Origin: Roseiarcus sp963784805
Lineage (GTDB): Bacteria; Pseudomonadota; Alphaproteobacteria; Rhizobiales; Beijerinckiaceae
Direction of reading: 5' to 3'
NCBI GenBank assembly: GCA_963784805.1
Contig: CAWASR010000018.1
Location: forward strand, 19,867-83,866
DNA length: 64,000 nucleotides
Within the stretch, counting starts at the first letter, position 1, and every line of letters starts with the position of its first letter. Positions 1-9,560 of the stretch are shown piece after piece. The notes beneath the pieces were generated by a model. That model worked only from the letters and a program-made list of their open reading frames with translations, was not told where the DNA came from and made no database searches. A program made the position numbers and the translations under genes.

Positions 1-1083
1 CTGCCGCGCATGGTGTTCGACATGGTGGACGGCGCCGCCGGCGACGAGATCACCATGCGGCGCAACGAGGCGGCGCTCGCCGCGATCGAACTGATCCCGA
101 AGCTGCTCGAAGGCGCGCCGAGGCGCGAGCAGTCGGTCGAGCTGTTCGGGGTCAAGCTGCCGTCGCCGGTCATCATCGGGCCGACCGGCCTCGCTGGCCT
201 TTTGTGGCCGCACGCGGAACTGGCCGCGGCCCGCGCCGCGGCGCGGTTCGGAACCATCTATTCGACCAGCCACGCCTCGACCGCGACGATCGAGGAGATC
301 GGCGCGGCCACGCCGGGACCGAAGTGGATGCAGGTGTTTCTCTATAAGGATCGCGGCCTCACCGCCGAGTTCGCGGCCCGCGCCGCGGCGAGCGGTTACA
401 AGGCGCTGATCCTCACCGTCGACAACCAGGTGACCGCCGGCCGCGACCGCGACGCGCGCAACGCAATGACCTTTCCCCTGCGCTGGGGTCCGCGCAGCCT
501 GGTCGACTTCGCCAGCCGTCCAGGCTGGCTCATGCGCATGTCGAGGACGCCCTCGCCGACCTTCGTCAATTATGGAAAGCGGACCTCGATCGGCGCCTTT
601 GGTCCATTGATGGCCGAGCAGCTCGACCCCGCGGTCGGCTGGGCGGACGTCGAATGGCTGCGCGGTCAATGGCGCGGGCCTCTGGTGATCAAAGGGCTGC
701 TGCACCCCGACGACGCGCAAGAGGCGGCGAGGCGCGGCGCCGACGCCGTCATCGTTTCCAATCACGGCGGCCGGCAACTCGACGGCGCGATTCCGTCGAT
801 CGTGGCGCTGCCCGCCGTCGTCGACGCGCTCAAGGGCGCCATTCCGGTCCTGGTCGATGGTGGATTCCGCCGCGGGGTTGACGTGGTGAAGGCGCTGGCG
901 CTCGGCGCCCGAGCGGCGCTGATCGGTCGGCCGCATCTTTGGGGCGTGGCCTGCGCCGGCGAGGAGGGCGTTCATTGGGTGCTCGAGCTTTACCGTCGCG
1001 AAATCGACCGGGTCCTCGCCCTCGGAAGCTGGGATAGCGTCGCCAGGCTCGATCCGAGCATCGTCTTTCGTCGGGACTCCTGA
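1..1083 (+). CDS. FMN-dependent alpha-hydroxy-acid oxidase/dehydrogenase (5' end missing)
   Basis: The frame is open from base 1 and residues before the first ATG (base 10) fit the family, so the gene starts outside the window. The family oxidises L-lactate, glycolate or similar 2-hydroxy acids to 2-oxo acids with bound FMN. Seen: the conserved block SNHGGRQLDG near residue 253 with the catalytic His and substrate Arg, then DGGFRRGVDVVKALALGA and IGRP, the FMN-phosphate-binding end of the TIM barrel. The N-terminal stretch DMVDGAAGDE matches the usual DYIDGGAEDE region, so only about 15-25 residues are lost. Which hydroxy acid is used cannot be read from the sequence. Confidence 0.9.
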   Translation: MPRMVFDMVDGAAGDEITMRRNEAALAAIELIPKLLEGAPRREQSVELFGVKLPSPVIIGPTGLAGLLWPHAELAAARAAARFGTIYSTSHASTATIEEIGAATPGPKWMQVFLYKDRGLTAEFAARAAASGYKALILTVDNQVTAGRDRDARNAMTFPLRWGPRSLVDFASRPGWLMRMSRTPSPTFVNYGKRTSIGAFGPLMAEQLDPAVGWADVEWLRGQWRGPLVIKGLLHPDDAQEAARRGADAVIVSNHGGRQLDGAIPSIVALPAVVDALKGAIPVLVDGGFRRGVDVVKALALGARAALIGRPHLWGVACAGEEGVHWVLELYRREIDRVLALGSWDSVARLDPSIVFRRDS

Positions 1084-1302
1084 GCCGCCGGACGTCTATC
1101 GACCCGACGACGACGCCGCGGAACCGAGCGTCGCCTCGCCCGCCAGACCTGGAATTGCAAGGCCGAAGGCGGCGAACGCCAAAGCCGTCGGCAGGACGCC
1201 GCGGGAGATTTTCGCCAGTCGCGTCTTGCGTCTCCCGTGGCGCCCGCCACGCTCGCGGACGACGCGGTTTCGACCTGAACGGGGTTTGGTTGGCAAGCCA
1301 AC

Positions 1303-1340
1303 AAAACCCCGCTTGGAGTCCGTTGAAGAAGCGGGGTTTT
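1303..1340. terminator. Intrinsic terminator, probably bidirectional
   Basis: A perfect 12-bp stem AAAACCCCGCTT / AAGCGGGGTTTT with a 14-nt loop lies between the convergent hydroxy-acid oxidase and cyclase genes. Both strands end the stem in a short T run, so it can stop transcription from either side. A second inverted repeat at 1281-1310 shares the AAAACCCC arm and would compete with it. Confidence 0.8.
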
Positions 1341-1377
1341 TATCGGAAAATCGGTGTCCGCTTTTCCGAAATCCCGC

Positions 1378-3137
1378 CTAGCCGGGCAACCCGGCCTTGA
1401 CCAGGCCTTCGCGCAGGTGTTCGGCGTCGGCCGGTTGACGATAGTGGAGCGTCTCCAGGAAGGTTTGCGCCGTGAACGCCGGTTGCCGCTCGATCACCTC
1501 GCGCGCATGGGCGGCGGCGGCGACGCGGTTGCCGAGTTGCGCGGAGGACGCCGCCAGGAAAGCATGATTCGTGGCGTCCGGCGCCGTCAGCTTGCTGAAC
1601 GACGCCATTGCGTCGGCGTAGGCGCGGGCCGTGTATTGCGCGCGGCCGAGATGACTCCAAAAGCGCGCAGGATGATAGGGATTGAGCCGCATCGCCCGGC
1701 GAACCCAATCAATCCCCTCTTCAGGGCGGCCGAGCCAGGTCAGCACCTCCCCCTGCTGCACGACGATCAGATCGCTGTTGGGATTGAGGGAGAGAGCGCG
1801 TTCCTGATGATAGACGGCCTTGTCGTGCTCGTTGAAGTTGAGGTAGATGGCCGCGAGGATCCGATGCACGTCGGCATCGTTGTCGTCGAGCGCGAGCGCC
1901 GTCCGCAATTCGTCCAGAATCACTCGCTCGCTCGCACGCCTATCGGCGCACCAATCGTGCACCCAGGCCTGGCCCATCGCGCACGCCTTCCAGGCGTGGG
2001 CATGCGCGTAATTCGGATCGAGCTCGATAGCCCGGTCGAGAGCGCTAACCGCATCCGCGTTGGCCTCGCGCTTCGACTGATGATGCAGGACCTTGCCCGC
2101 CAACACGCACTCGTACGCCGCCATGTTCGCCGTGGTTTTTCGTTGGACCCGGCCGTGCCTGGCCGCCTCGACCCGGCCGAAAAAGTCGCGGTGATGGACG
2201 ATGTGACCTCGTCCTGGATCGCGAAAATATCCTCGAGCTTTCGGTCGTAACGCTCGGCCCAGACATGCGTCTCGGTTTCGCCGTCGATCAATTGAACCGT
2301 AACTCTCACGCGATCCGCCGCCTTGCGCACGCTTCCCTCGACGATGTAGTCGACCCCGAATTCTCGCGCGATCTGCTGCGCCTTGATCGCCTTTCCCTTG
2401 TGCACGAAAACAGCGTTGCGCGAGATCACGAGCAGTTGCCGGAAGCGCGACAGTTCGGTGATGATGTCCTCGGTCAGGCCGTCGGCGAAGAACTCCTGCT
2501 CCGGATCGCCGCTCATGTTCACAAACGGCAGGACCGCGATCGAGGGCTTCTTGGCGCTGGCCTGAGGCGACGGCGGGGCGTCAGAGCCGACCTGGCCCTT
2601 GTCCGCGGATGGCGGCAGGACCTTGAAAATACGAATCGGCCGGTTGATGTTCTTGACGTGTTGCTCGCCGAGATCGGCGTAATCGACGTCCAGCCGGTCG
2701 CCGACCTGATCGCGCACCGCCCCCGAGATGCAGATTCCGCCAGCCTCGGCTATCGATTCGAGGCGCGCCGCGACGTTGACGCCGTCGCCGAAGATGTCGC
2801 CATCCTCAACAATGACGTCGCCCAAATTGATGCCGATGCGGTAAAGCAGGGCGCGCGAGGAGGGCATATCTCGATTTCGCCGCGCCATCCGCTCTTGAAA
2901 GTCGACCGCGCACCGGAGCGCCTCGGTGACGCTCTGAAATTCCACCAGCAATCCATCGCCCGTCGTCTTGATGATACGACCCTTGCAGTTGGCGATCGCC
3001 GGGTCGATCACCTCCAGACGGATCGTCTTCATTCGGGCGAGCGTGCCCGCCTCATCGACCTCCATGAGGCGGCTGTAGCCGACGACGTCCGCCGCGACAA
3101 TTGCCGCGAGGCGCCGCTCTACGGAGCTGGTTTCCAT
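1378..3137 (-). pseudogene. Class III adenylate/guanylate cyclase with TPR tail, one frameshift
   Basis: The 5' part (3137 to about 2185) encodes a cyclase homology domain: RLAAIVAADVVGYSRLM has the first metal Asp, TTGDGLLVEF the second, and GDIFGDGVNVAARLE the nucleotide-binding region. A linker with PSIAVLPFVNMSGD follows, as in rhizobial cyclases of about 580 residues. The TPR-like C-terminal part (1378 to about 2150) is intact but in another frame. The two parts meet at AAAAA, 2180-2184; one more A there would restore one frame through NMAAYECVLAG. It may be a real mutation, a sequencing indel or polymerase slippage. If functional it makes cAMP under control of the TPR region. Confidence 0.75.
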
Positions 3138-3513
3138 TTTACAAACGGCCTGTTGACAAACTTTGGATCGCGAATTGGACCGATATAGGCCGCCAATATG
3201 ACTGGCGGCGTTCGATCTCGTCCAAAATCAGCGTGCGTCCCAAATCTTCCCGTCTTCGCGTCCTCGGTGAATAGTAACACATTATCGGAAAGCCTCCATA
3301 GTCCATGAGAAAACCGTTATTAATCTGCTTCGCCACTGGCCCTGAATTCGAGTCGGAAACGTGCCGCAACCAGGCCGGCGGGCGTCGAGAGCGACCGCCG
3401 TTCGCGCTCGGCCGTGCGTTCCGCCTTTCGCCTTCGCCGTTTCAGGTCGGCTTGAACCGTGCTAATGCGCCGCAGCAAATCGTTACGCCGAGGGCATGAG
3501 GAGCGGGGAGCCA
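3138..3513. other. Intergenic region between divergent cyclase gene and purH
   Basis: No coding region is recognised here. It must hold the promoters of both divergent genes. A TTGACA at 3153-3158 is present on the + strand, but no well-spaced -10 element was found. The end (3498-3510) is the purine-rich Shine-Dalgarno region of purH. Confidence 0.5.
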
Positions 3514-5115
3514 ATGGCCGCGGATATGGTGAAGATCGGTCGGGCGCTCATCTCCGTTTCCGACAAGACCGGTCTCGTCGATCTCGCCCGCGCGCTCGAG
3601 GCGCGCGGCGTCGAGTTCCTCTCGACCGGCGGCACCGGCGCCGCGCTGAGCGCGGCCGGGCTCGCCGTGGTCGATGTGGCGCAGGTCACCGGCTTCACCG
3701 AGATGATGGACGGGCGGGTCAAGACCCTCCACCCGCGCGTGCACGGCGGGCTGTTGGCGATCCGTTCCGATCCCGCCCATCAGGCGGCGATGATCGCCAA
3801 CGACATAACGCCGATCGATCTTCTGGTCGTCAACCTCTATCCATTTGAGGAGACGCTACGCGGCGAGGCGTCGTTCGAGGACCGAATCGAAAACATCGAC
3901 ATCGGCGGCCCGGCGATGATCCGCGGCGCGGCCAAGAACCACGACGACGTGGCCGTCATCGTCGATGTCGGGGACTATGGCGCGCTGATCGAGGAAATGG
4001 AGCGCAACGGCGGGGCGACGAGCCTCGCCTTTCGCCGCAAGATGGCGCAAAAGGCCTTCGCCCGCACGGCGGTCTACGACGCGGCGATCTCCAACTGGCT
4101 CGCCGGCGAAATTGGCGAGACGGCGCCGAAGTGGCGCGCCTTCGGCGGGGTTCTGCACCGCGGATTCGGCGCGTTGCGCTACGGCGAAAATCCGCATCAG
4201 GCCGCGGCGCTATATTTGACCGCCGAAGCGCGCCTCGGGGTCGCTTCCGCGCAGCAGATCCAGGGCAAGGAGCTGTCCTACAACAACATCAACGACGCCG
4301 AGGCCGCCTTCGAGCTGGTCGCCGAATTCGATCCGGTGAAGAGCGCGGCGGTGGCGATTATCAAGCATGCCAACCCCTGCGGCGTCGCCGTCGGCGCGAC
4401 ACTCGAGGAGGCCTACGAAAGGGCTTTGGCCTGCGATCCGGTTTCGGCCTACGGCGGGGTCGTCGCGCTGAACCGGCGCCTCGACGCCGAGGCGGCGCGC
4501 AGAATCGTCGAAATCTTCACCGAGGTGATCATCGCCCCGGAGGCGGACGACGAGGCCCGTGCGATCGTCGCGTCGAAGTTGAACTTGCGCCTGCTTGTCG
4601 CCGGCGCGCTTCCCGACCCACGGGAGCCCTCGCTCACCATGCGCTCGGTCGCCGGCGCGCTCCTGGTGCAGGACCGCGACAACGGCGAACTCGACGAGGA
4701 CGCTTTGAAGGTGGTGACCAAGCGCCCGCCGAGCCCCCGCGAAATGGCCGACATGCTGATGGCCTGGCGCATCGCCAAACACGTGAAGTCGAACGCGATC
4801 GTCTATGTCAAGGATGGCGCGACGGCGGGAATCGGCGCGGGGCAGATGTCACGGGTCGATTCCGCGCGCGTCGCGGCCCGCAAGGCGGTCGAGGCCGCCA
4901 CGGCGGCCGGCTGGGCGGAGCCGCGCACGAGAGGGGCCGCCGTCGCCTCCGACGCCTTCTTCCCGTTCGCGGACGGTCTCCTCTCGGCGATCGAAGCCGG
5001 CGCCACCGCCGTCATCCAGCCCGGCGGCTCATTGCGCGACGCCAGCGTGGTCGCGGCCGCCGACGAGGCCGGAATCGCCATGGTCTTCACCGGAATGCGG
5101 CACTTCCGGCATTGA
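3514..5115 (+). CDS. purH: Bifunctional AICAR formyltransferase / IMP cyclohydrolase
   Basis: Catalyses the last two steps of de novo purine synthesis: AICAR plus 10-formyl-THF to FAICAR, then ring closure to IMP, in the cytosol. The N-terminal cyclohydrolase (MGS-like) domain starts ALISVSDKTGLVDLARAL, with VKTLHPRVHGG near residue 70. The formyltransferase domain has KHANPCGVA and ends in the typical FTGMRHFRH. The length, 533 residues, is normal. The ATG at 3514 was chosen because AGGAG at 3499-3503 is about 10 nt upstream; an in-frame ATG at 3496 lacks good spacing. It stands alone, with no other pur genes in the window. Confidence 0.97.
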   Translation: MAADMVKIGRALISVSDKTGLVDLARALEARGVEFLSTGGTGAALSAAGLAVVDVAQVTGFTEMMDGRVKTLHPRVHGGLLAIRSDPAHQAAMIANDITPIDLLVVNLYPFEETLRGEASFEDRIENIDIGGPAMIRGAAKNHDDVAVIVDVGDYGALIEEMERNGGATSLAFRRKMAQKAFARTAVYDAAISNWLAGEIGETAPKWRAFGGVLHRGFGALRYGENPHQAAALYLTAEARLGVASAQQIQGKELSYNNINDAEAAFELVAEFDPVKSAAVAIIKHANPCGVAVGATLEEAYERALACDPVSAYGGVVALNRRLDAEAARRIVEIFTEVIIAPEADDEARAIVASKLNLRLLVAGALPDPREPSLTMRSVAGALLVQDRDNGELDEDALKVVTKRPPSPREMADMLMAWRIAKHVKSNAIVYVKDGATAGIGAGQMSRVDSARVAARKAVEAATAAGWAEPRTRGAAVASDAFFPFADGLLSAIEAGATAVIQPGGSLRDASVVAAADEAGIAMVFTGMRHFRH

Positions 5116-5209
5116 GGCCGAACGTTGAGGCGCGGAACCGGTCATCGACAAGCGAGAGAGGTCGATGAAATCGACTTATTCCCCTGGCGAGACGATGGCC
5201 GGGATGTCG

Positions 5210-5422
5210 TCATCCTTCAAGCCGCTGACCTGAAGCGCGACCGGTCGGGGCGGCGAGTTCGAACTTTACGCTGTTGCGCGCGCCCTTCCACGACGTCGCG
5301 CCGGAGATTCCGGCGGCGCACAGATATTTGCCGCCGTCGAGGACGTCGAGCCAGCCTTCCGACGCGATGGCGCCCAACCCGGCGACGCCACGAGCGTAGC
5401 GCTCAGAATCAACCGGGGCGAA
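5210..5422 (-). pseudogene. Unrecognised coding-like remnant downstream of ctpA
   Basis: An open frame with strongly coding-like codon use (most third positions G or C) runs leftward just after the ctpA stop and ends at TGA (5210-5212). It has no ATG, GTG or TTG start. The reading includes ERYARGVAGLGAIASEG and WLDVLDGGKYLC. I do not recognise the family. In related genomes a polysaccharide deacetylase-like gene and rppH often follow ctpA, so this may be what is left of such a gene. Between it and purH (5116-5209) nothing is seen. Confidence 0.3.
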
Positions 5423-5424
5423 CG

Positions 5425-6735
5425 TTACTGCGAGGTCACCGTCGCGCCGACGCTTCTGAGCGTCGCCGGCTTGGCGCCATGCAGCAGGCTGACCGCCGCC
5501 AGCAACTGCGTGTCCTTGTCGTGATCGGGCGGCACATAAGCGTCTGAGCCCTTCTCTTCGCCGGTCCCGATCTTGAGATGGCCAGCCAGCGAAGCCTCGC
5601 CCAGGCTCGACACCTTGCCCTTGAGGTCGTCGGGAATATTCTCGAGGACGACGATGTCGGGCTCGATGCCCCTGGCCTGGATCGAGCGGCCGGAGGGCGT
5701 GTAATATAGCGCCGTCGTCAGCTTGAGCGCGCCGTTCTCGCCCAGCGGCAGAATCGTCTGGACGGAGCCCTTGCCGAAGGAACGCGTGCCGATGAGCGTC
5801 GCGCGCTTCAGATCCTGCAACGCGCCCGAGACGATTTCCGAAGCCGAGGCGGAGCCGCCGTTGATCAGAACCACAACCGGCTTGCCCTGCGACAGATTGA
5901 CCCCCGGGCGCGCGTCGTAGCGTTGCACCTGACCGGGATTTCTGCCGCGGGTCGAAACGATGTCGCCATGATCGACAAACGCATTGGCGATCTCAACCGC
6001 CTGATTGAGCAGCCCGCCGGGATTGTTGCGAAGATCGAGAATGTACCCCTTCAGCTTGGCCATGCCAGGGTCGGTCCGGAATCGATCGAAAGCCTTGCGC
6101 ACGCCGTCATAGGCTTCCTGGTTGAACTGAGTAACGCGGATATAGCCGATGTCGCCGCTCTCGACGTGCGAGCGGACGGACTGAACATGGATGATCTCAC
6201 GGACAATCGTGAATATCTTCAGATCCTTGTTCGGTCCCCGCTCGACCGTGAGCTTCACCGTCGATTTCGCCGGCCCGCGCATGCGATCGACGGCCTCCTT
6301 CAGCGTCAGGCCCTTCACCGCGGTGTCGTCGATGCGGGTGACCAGATCTCCGGTCCTGAGGCCGGCGCGGGCGGCTGGCGTATCGTCGATCGGGCTCACG
6401 ACCTTGACCAGGCCGCCTTCCATCATCACCTCGAGCCCCAGACCGCCGAACTCCTCGCCCTTCATGCTGCTCTGAAATTCCTGCAGGGCTTTGGCGTCGA
6501 AATAGTTCGAATGAGGATCAAGCGAGGCGAGCATGCCGTCGATGGCCGCCTTGATCATCTTCTCGTCGTCGGGCTTCTCGACATAATTGTCGCGAACCGT
6601 GTTGAAGACCTCGGCGAACACGGCGAGCCTGTCGTTCGTGTTCGGCCTGGCGGCCTGCAAGGCCGCCTCGGCGCCGCCCGCCAGCGCCACGCCGACCACG
6701 AGCCCATACGCAAGTTGAGTGAGACCTTTAGCCAT
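5425..6735 (-). CDS. Carboxyl-terminal processing protease (S41), second paralogue
   Basis: Periplasmic or membrane-anchored serine protease that trims C termini, often of cell-wall hydrolases or their regulators. An N-terminal signal or anchor segment (LAYGLVVGVALAGGAEAAL) is followed by a PDZ domain (FGGLGLEVMMEGG ... PAARAGLRTGDLVTRID, about residues 95-180). The S41 core follows, with NGGSASASEIVSGALQD carrying the nucleophile Ser and GTRSFGKGSVQT the base Lys. At 436 residues it is of normal length. It lies 36 nt downstream of a second, very similar S41 gene, so the pair is a tandem duplication in one leftward operon with envC, rlmH and rsfS. Confidence 0.92.
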   Translation of the reverse strand: MAKGLTQLAYGLVVGVALAGGAEAALQAARPNTNDRLAVFAEVFNTVRDNYVEKPDDEKMIKAAIDGMLASLDPHSNYFDAKALQEFQSSMKGEEFGGLGLEVMMEGGLVKVVSPIDDTPAARAGLRTGDLVTRIDDTAVKGLTLKEAVDRMRGPAKSTVKLTVERGPNKDLKIFTIVREIIHVQSVRSHVESGDIGYIRVTQFNQEAYDGVRKAFDRFRTDPGMAKLKGYILDLRNNPGGLLNQAVEIANAFVDHGDIVSTRGRNPGQVQRYDARPGVNLSQGKPVVVLINGGSASASEIVSGALQDLKRATLIGTRSFGKGSVQTILPLGENGALKLTTALYYTPSGRSIQARGIEPDIVVLENIPDDLKGKVSSLGEASLAGHLKIGTGEEKGSDAYVPPDHDKDTQLLAAVSLLHGAKPATLRSVGATVTSQ

Positions 6736-6771
6736 TGAACATTCCGGCTCCGCGCCCTCGGCTTGGCTTCT

Positions 6772-8172
6772 TCAATTCGGCTTGGCCGCCCCTGGCTGGC
6801 CGGCGGCGGGCGGCGTCGCGGCCGCTGCCGGCGCTTCGCTCTTGGGCGTAGCCGTGTCGTCCGCCTTGGCCGAAGTGGTTTCGGAAGGCTTGATCCCGTG
6901 CAATAGACCAATGGCGGCCGACAATTGCTTGTCGTCTTTCTCGTCCGGAGGCACATAGGCCTGCGAAGCCGACGTATCCTCTGTGCCGTTCTTCAAGTGG
7001 CCCTTCAGAGAGGCTTCGCCCTTCATGTCGTCTTTGCCCTTGAGGTCCTCGGGGACGTCCTCCAGCACCTTGTAGTCGGGCTCGATCCCCTTGGCCTGAA
7101 TAGAACGGCCAGAAGGGGTGTAATAGCGGGCCGTCGTCAGCCGCAGTGCGCCGTCCTGACCGAGCGGCATGATCGTCTGCACCGAGCCCTTGCCGAACGA
7201 ACGCGTGCCGATCAAGGTCGCCCGCTTGTGATCCTGCAGCGCGCCGGCCACGATCTCGGACGCCGAGGCCGAACCGCCGTTGATGAGGACGACGAGCGGC
7301 TTGTCATCCGACAGGTTCTGGCCCGGCCGCGCGTCGAAGCGCTGGGTTTCGTCGGGAGTGCGGCCGCGCGTCGACACGATCTCGCCCCTGTCGATGAAAT
7401 CATTGACGACGTCGATCGACTGGTCGAGCAGCCCGCCCGGATTGTTGCGCAGATCGAGAATGTAGCCCTTGAACTTGTCGGCGGGAATTTCGCTGTGGAG
7501 TTTCTCCATCGCCGCCTTCAGGCCGTCCGCCGTCTGTTCGGTGAATTGCGTGATGCGGATGTAGCCGACATCGCCGTCCTCGACATGCGAACGCACCGAC
7601 TTGACCTTGATGAGATCGCGGACAATGGTGAATTCCTTGATTTGTTTCTTGGGGCCGCGCTGGACCTTGAGCCTGACCGGCGAGTTCACCGGGCCGCGCA
7701 TCTTTTCGACCGCCTGATCGAGGGTGAGTCCCTGGGTCGGGGCGTCGTCGATAGCGGTGATGATGTCGCCGGAACGCACGCCGGCCTTCGCCGCAGGCGT
7801 ATCATCGATCGGAGTGACGACCTTGATGAGCCCGTCCTCCTGAGTCACCTCGATCCCCAGGCCGCCGAATTCGCCCTTCGTCTGCACCTGCATGTCGCGA
7901 AATTCTTTTGCGTCCATGTAGCTCGAATGCGGGTCAAGCGAAGTGAGCATGCCGTTGATCGCCGCCTTGACCAGTTTGCCCTCGTCCGGCTTCTCGACGT
8001 ACTCGTTGCGAATCTTGTCGAATACATCGCCGAACAAATTGAGCTGCCGATATGTATCGGCGGCTGCGGCGTAGGCGGCGGGACTGATGAAATGAAGCGC
8101 CTGCGGCGTGGCGACGGCCGCGGCGGCGCCCAAGGCGACGCCAAGCGCCAAGTAGCTAGTTTTCAAGTTCAT
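6772..8172 (-). CDS. ctpA: Carboxyl-terminal processing protease (S41), first paralogue
   Basis: Same family and layout as its downstream neighbour: signal/anchor LALGVALGAAAAVATPQAL, PDZ domain (GLGIEVTQEDGL ... AKAGVRSGDIITAID), catalytic Ser in NGGSASASEIVAGALQD and Lys in GTRSFGKGSVQT. The tail is longer and rich in Ala, Pro, Ser and Thr, ending near residue 466. The ATG at 8172 was chosen because it overlaps the envC-like stop as ATGA and gives a clean signal peptide; an in-frame start at 8208 would lie inside envC. This position right after envC is the usual ctpA place in Rhizobiales, so I use the symbol here. Confidence 0.92.
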   Translation of the reverse strand: MNLKTSYLALGVALGAAAAVATPQALHFISPAAYAAAADTYRQLNLFGDVFDKIRNEYVEKPDEGKLVKAAINGMLTSLDPHSSYMDAKEFRDMQVQTKGEFGGLGIEVTQEDGLIKVVTPIDDTPAAKAGVRSGDIITAIDDAPTQGLTLDQAVEKMRGPVNSPVRLKVQRGPKKQIKEFTIVRDLIKVKSVRSHVEDGDVGYIRITQFTEQTADGLKAAMEKLHSEIPADKFKGYILDLRNNPGGLLDQSIDVVNDFIDRGEIVSTRGRTPDETQRFDARPGQNLSDDKPLVVLINGGSASASEIVAGALQDHKRATLIGTRSFGKGSVQTIMPLGQDGALRLTTARYYTPSGRSIQAKGIEPDYKVLEDVPEDLKGKDDMKGEASLKGHLKNGTEDTSASQAYVPPDEKDDKQLSAAIGLLHGIKPSETTSAKADDTATPKSEAPAAAATPPAAGQPGAAKPN

Positions 8173-9560
8173 CCGCGCGCCTTTTCGATGTCTGACTTCG
8201 CCCACCACGGCCCAGGGTCGATCGCCGTGCCGTCCTTACGCAGTTCGATATAGAGAATGGGCTCAGCAGCGCCAACTGCGGCGGCGGCGGCCATCCGGAC
8301 CGACCCGTCGCCCATTGAGCCGACGGGCTCTCCCGCGAGAACGAACTCGCCGGGCAATACGCTAATTCGGTCCATTCCTGCAAGCAGGATATAATAGCCT
8401 CCGCCTGCGTTCATGATCAAGAGTTGCCCGTAACTCCGATAGGGCCCCGAAAACAAGACCGACCCGTCCGCCGGGGCGGAAACGGTCGCGCCCGCAAGCG
8501 TCGCCACCATGACGCCACGCTCCAGACCGCCCAGACCGTCCGGAGAGCCGAAAGTCTTCAGGATCGTGCCGGCGGCGGGCAGCGGCAGGCGCCCCTTGAC
8601 GTCGGCAAAAGCGACTTCGGGCTCGAGGCGCGCGGAATCGTCGCCGCGCGCGGCCTGCGCCTTCGCGGCGATCTGCCGCGCCGCCGCGACGGCAGCCTCC
8701 TGCGCCGCGATCGCCGCCGCCTTTCGCGCCGCGTCCTCGGCGTCCAGTCTGGAAATCAGATCCTTGAGCGACGTCGCCTGCCTGGCGAGAGTCGCCGCGC
8801 GCTGCTGCTGCGAACCGAGCGCGTCCTGAGCAGATGCCAGCGACGCCTGACGCGCGTCAATGAGCATGGAAAGGCGCGCCCTCTCGCTTGCAAGCGACGC
8901 GCTGGCCTGCGCCAGAGTGTCACGCTCACGGGCGATCGAATCCCTGGTCTTCGTCAGCGCGGCGATGTCGCGACCGAGCGCCTCGGCTTCTGATTTCAGG
9001 GCCGGTATGGCCGAACCGAGGAGCGTCGCCGCGCGCACCGCCTCCGCCATGTCGTGGGGCTTGACGAGAATCGCCGGTGGGGTATTGGCGCCCATTCGCT
9101 GGAGGGCGGCCAGCACTTCCATGATCATTCCCCGGCGATTTTCGAGCGAACCGGCGAGCGTGTCGGCCTTGGCGTTGAGGCCCGCCAATCTGTCGTTGGC
9201 CGCGGCGACGCCGCGTTCCGTTTTCTGCACTTTCGCGGTGGTCTCGATCAGCGCCGCGGAAAGTCGCGCCCGGTCGGCGCGGATCGATTCGATTTCCGAT
9301 TCGATCTTGCGACGTTGCTCGTCAGAAGCGCGAATCGTGTCTTCGACGCCCTGCAGCTCGATCGCCTTTTCCGACCTTTGCTGATCGGCCGAGACCGCGG
9401 GCGTCGGCGTCGGAGCGTCCGGGTCGGCGAGCGCTTCGGGGGGACGCACGAACACGACCGCAAGCGCCGCGGCGCCGAGCCCGGCTCGCATCGTCCCTGT
9501 TCGCCTATTCGACATCCCGCGAGCACAACCACGGAAACTGGCCAATAAAGCGGCGATCAT
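8169..9560 (-). CDS. EnvC-like murein hydrolase activator (degenerate LytM/M23)
   Basis: Periplasmic activator of peptidoglycan amidases at division. An N-terminal signal region (MRAGLGAAALAVVFV) is followed by about 220 residues of coiled coil rich in Ala, Arg, Glu and Gln, and then a C-terminal LytM domain (ILKTFGSPDGLGGLERGVMV ... VSAPADGSVLFSGPYRSYGQ). The zinc-binding His of active M23 peptidases are not seen, as in EnvC, so it should activate rather than cut. The start at 9560 overlaps the rlmH stop (ATGA); in-frame ATGs at 9515 and 9491 also precede the signal segment and cannot be excluded. It belongs to the rsfS-rlmH-envC-ctpA operon. Confidence 0.88.
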   Translation of the reverse strand: MIAALLASFRGCARGMSNRRTGTMRAGLGAAALAVVFVRPPEALADPDAPTPTPAVSADQQRSEKAIELQGVEDTIRASDEQRRKIESEIESIRADRARLSAALIETTAKVQKTERGVAAANDRLAGLNAKADTLAGSLENRRGMIMEVLAALQRMGANTPPAILVKPHDMAEAVRAATLLGSAIPALKSEAEALGRDIAALTKTRDSIARERDTLAQASASLASERARLSMLIDARQASLASAQDALGSQQQRAATLARQATSLKDLISRLDAEDAARKAAAIAAQEAAVAAARQIAAKAQAARGDDSARLEPEVAFADVKGRLPLPAAGTILKTFGSPDGLGGLERGVMVATLAGATVSAPADGSVLFSGPYRSYGQLLIMNAGGGYYILLAGMDRISVLPGEFVLAGEPVGSMGDGSVRMAAAAAVGAAEPILYIELRKDGTAIDPGPWWAKSDIEKARG

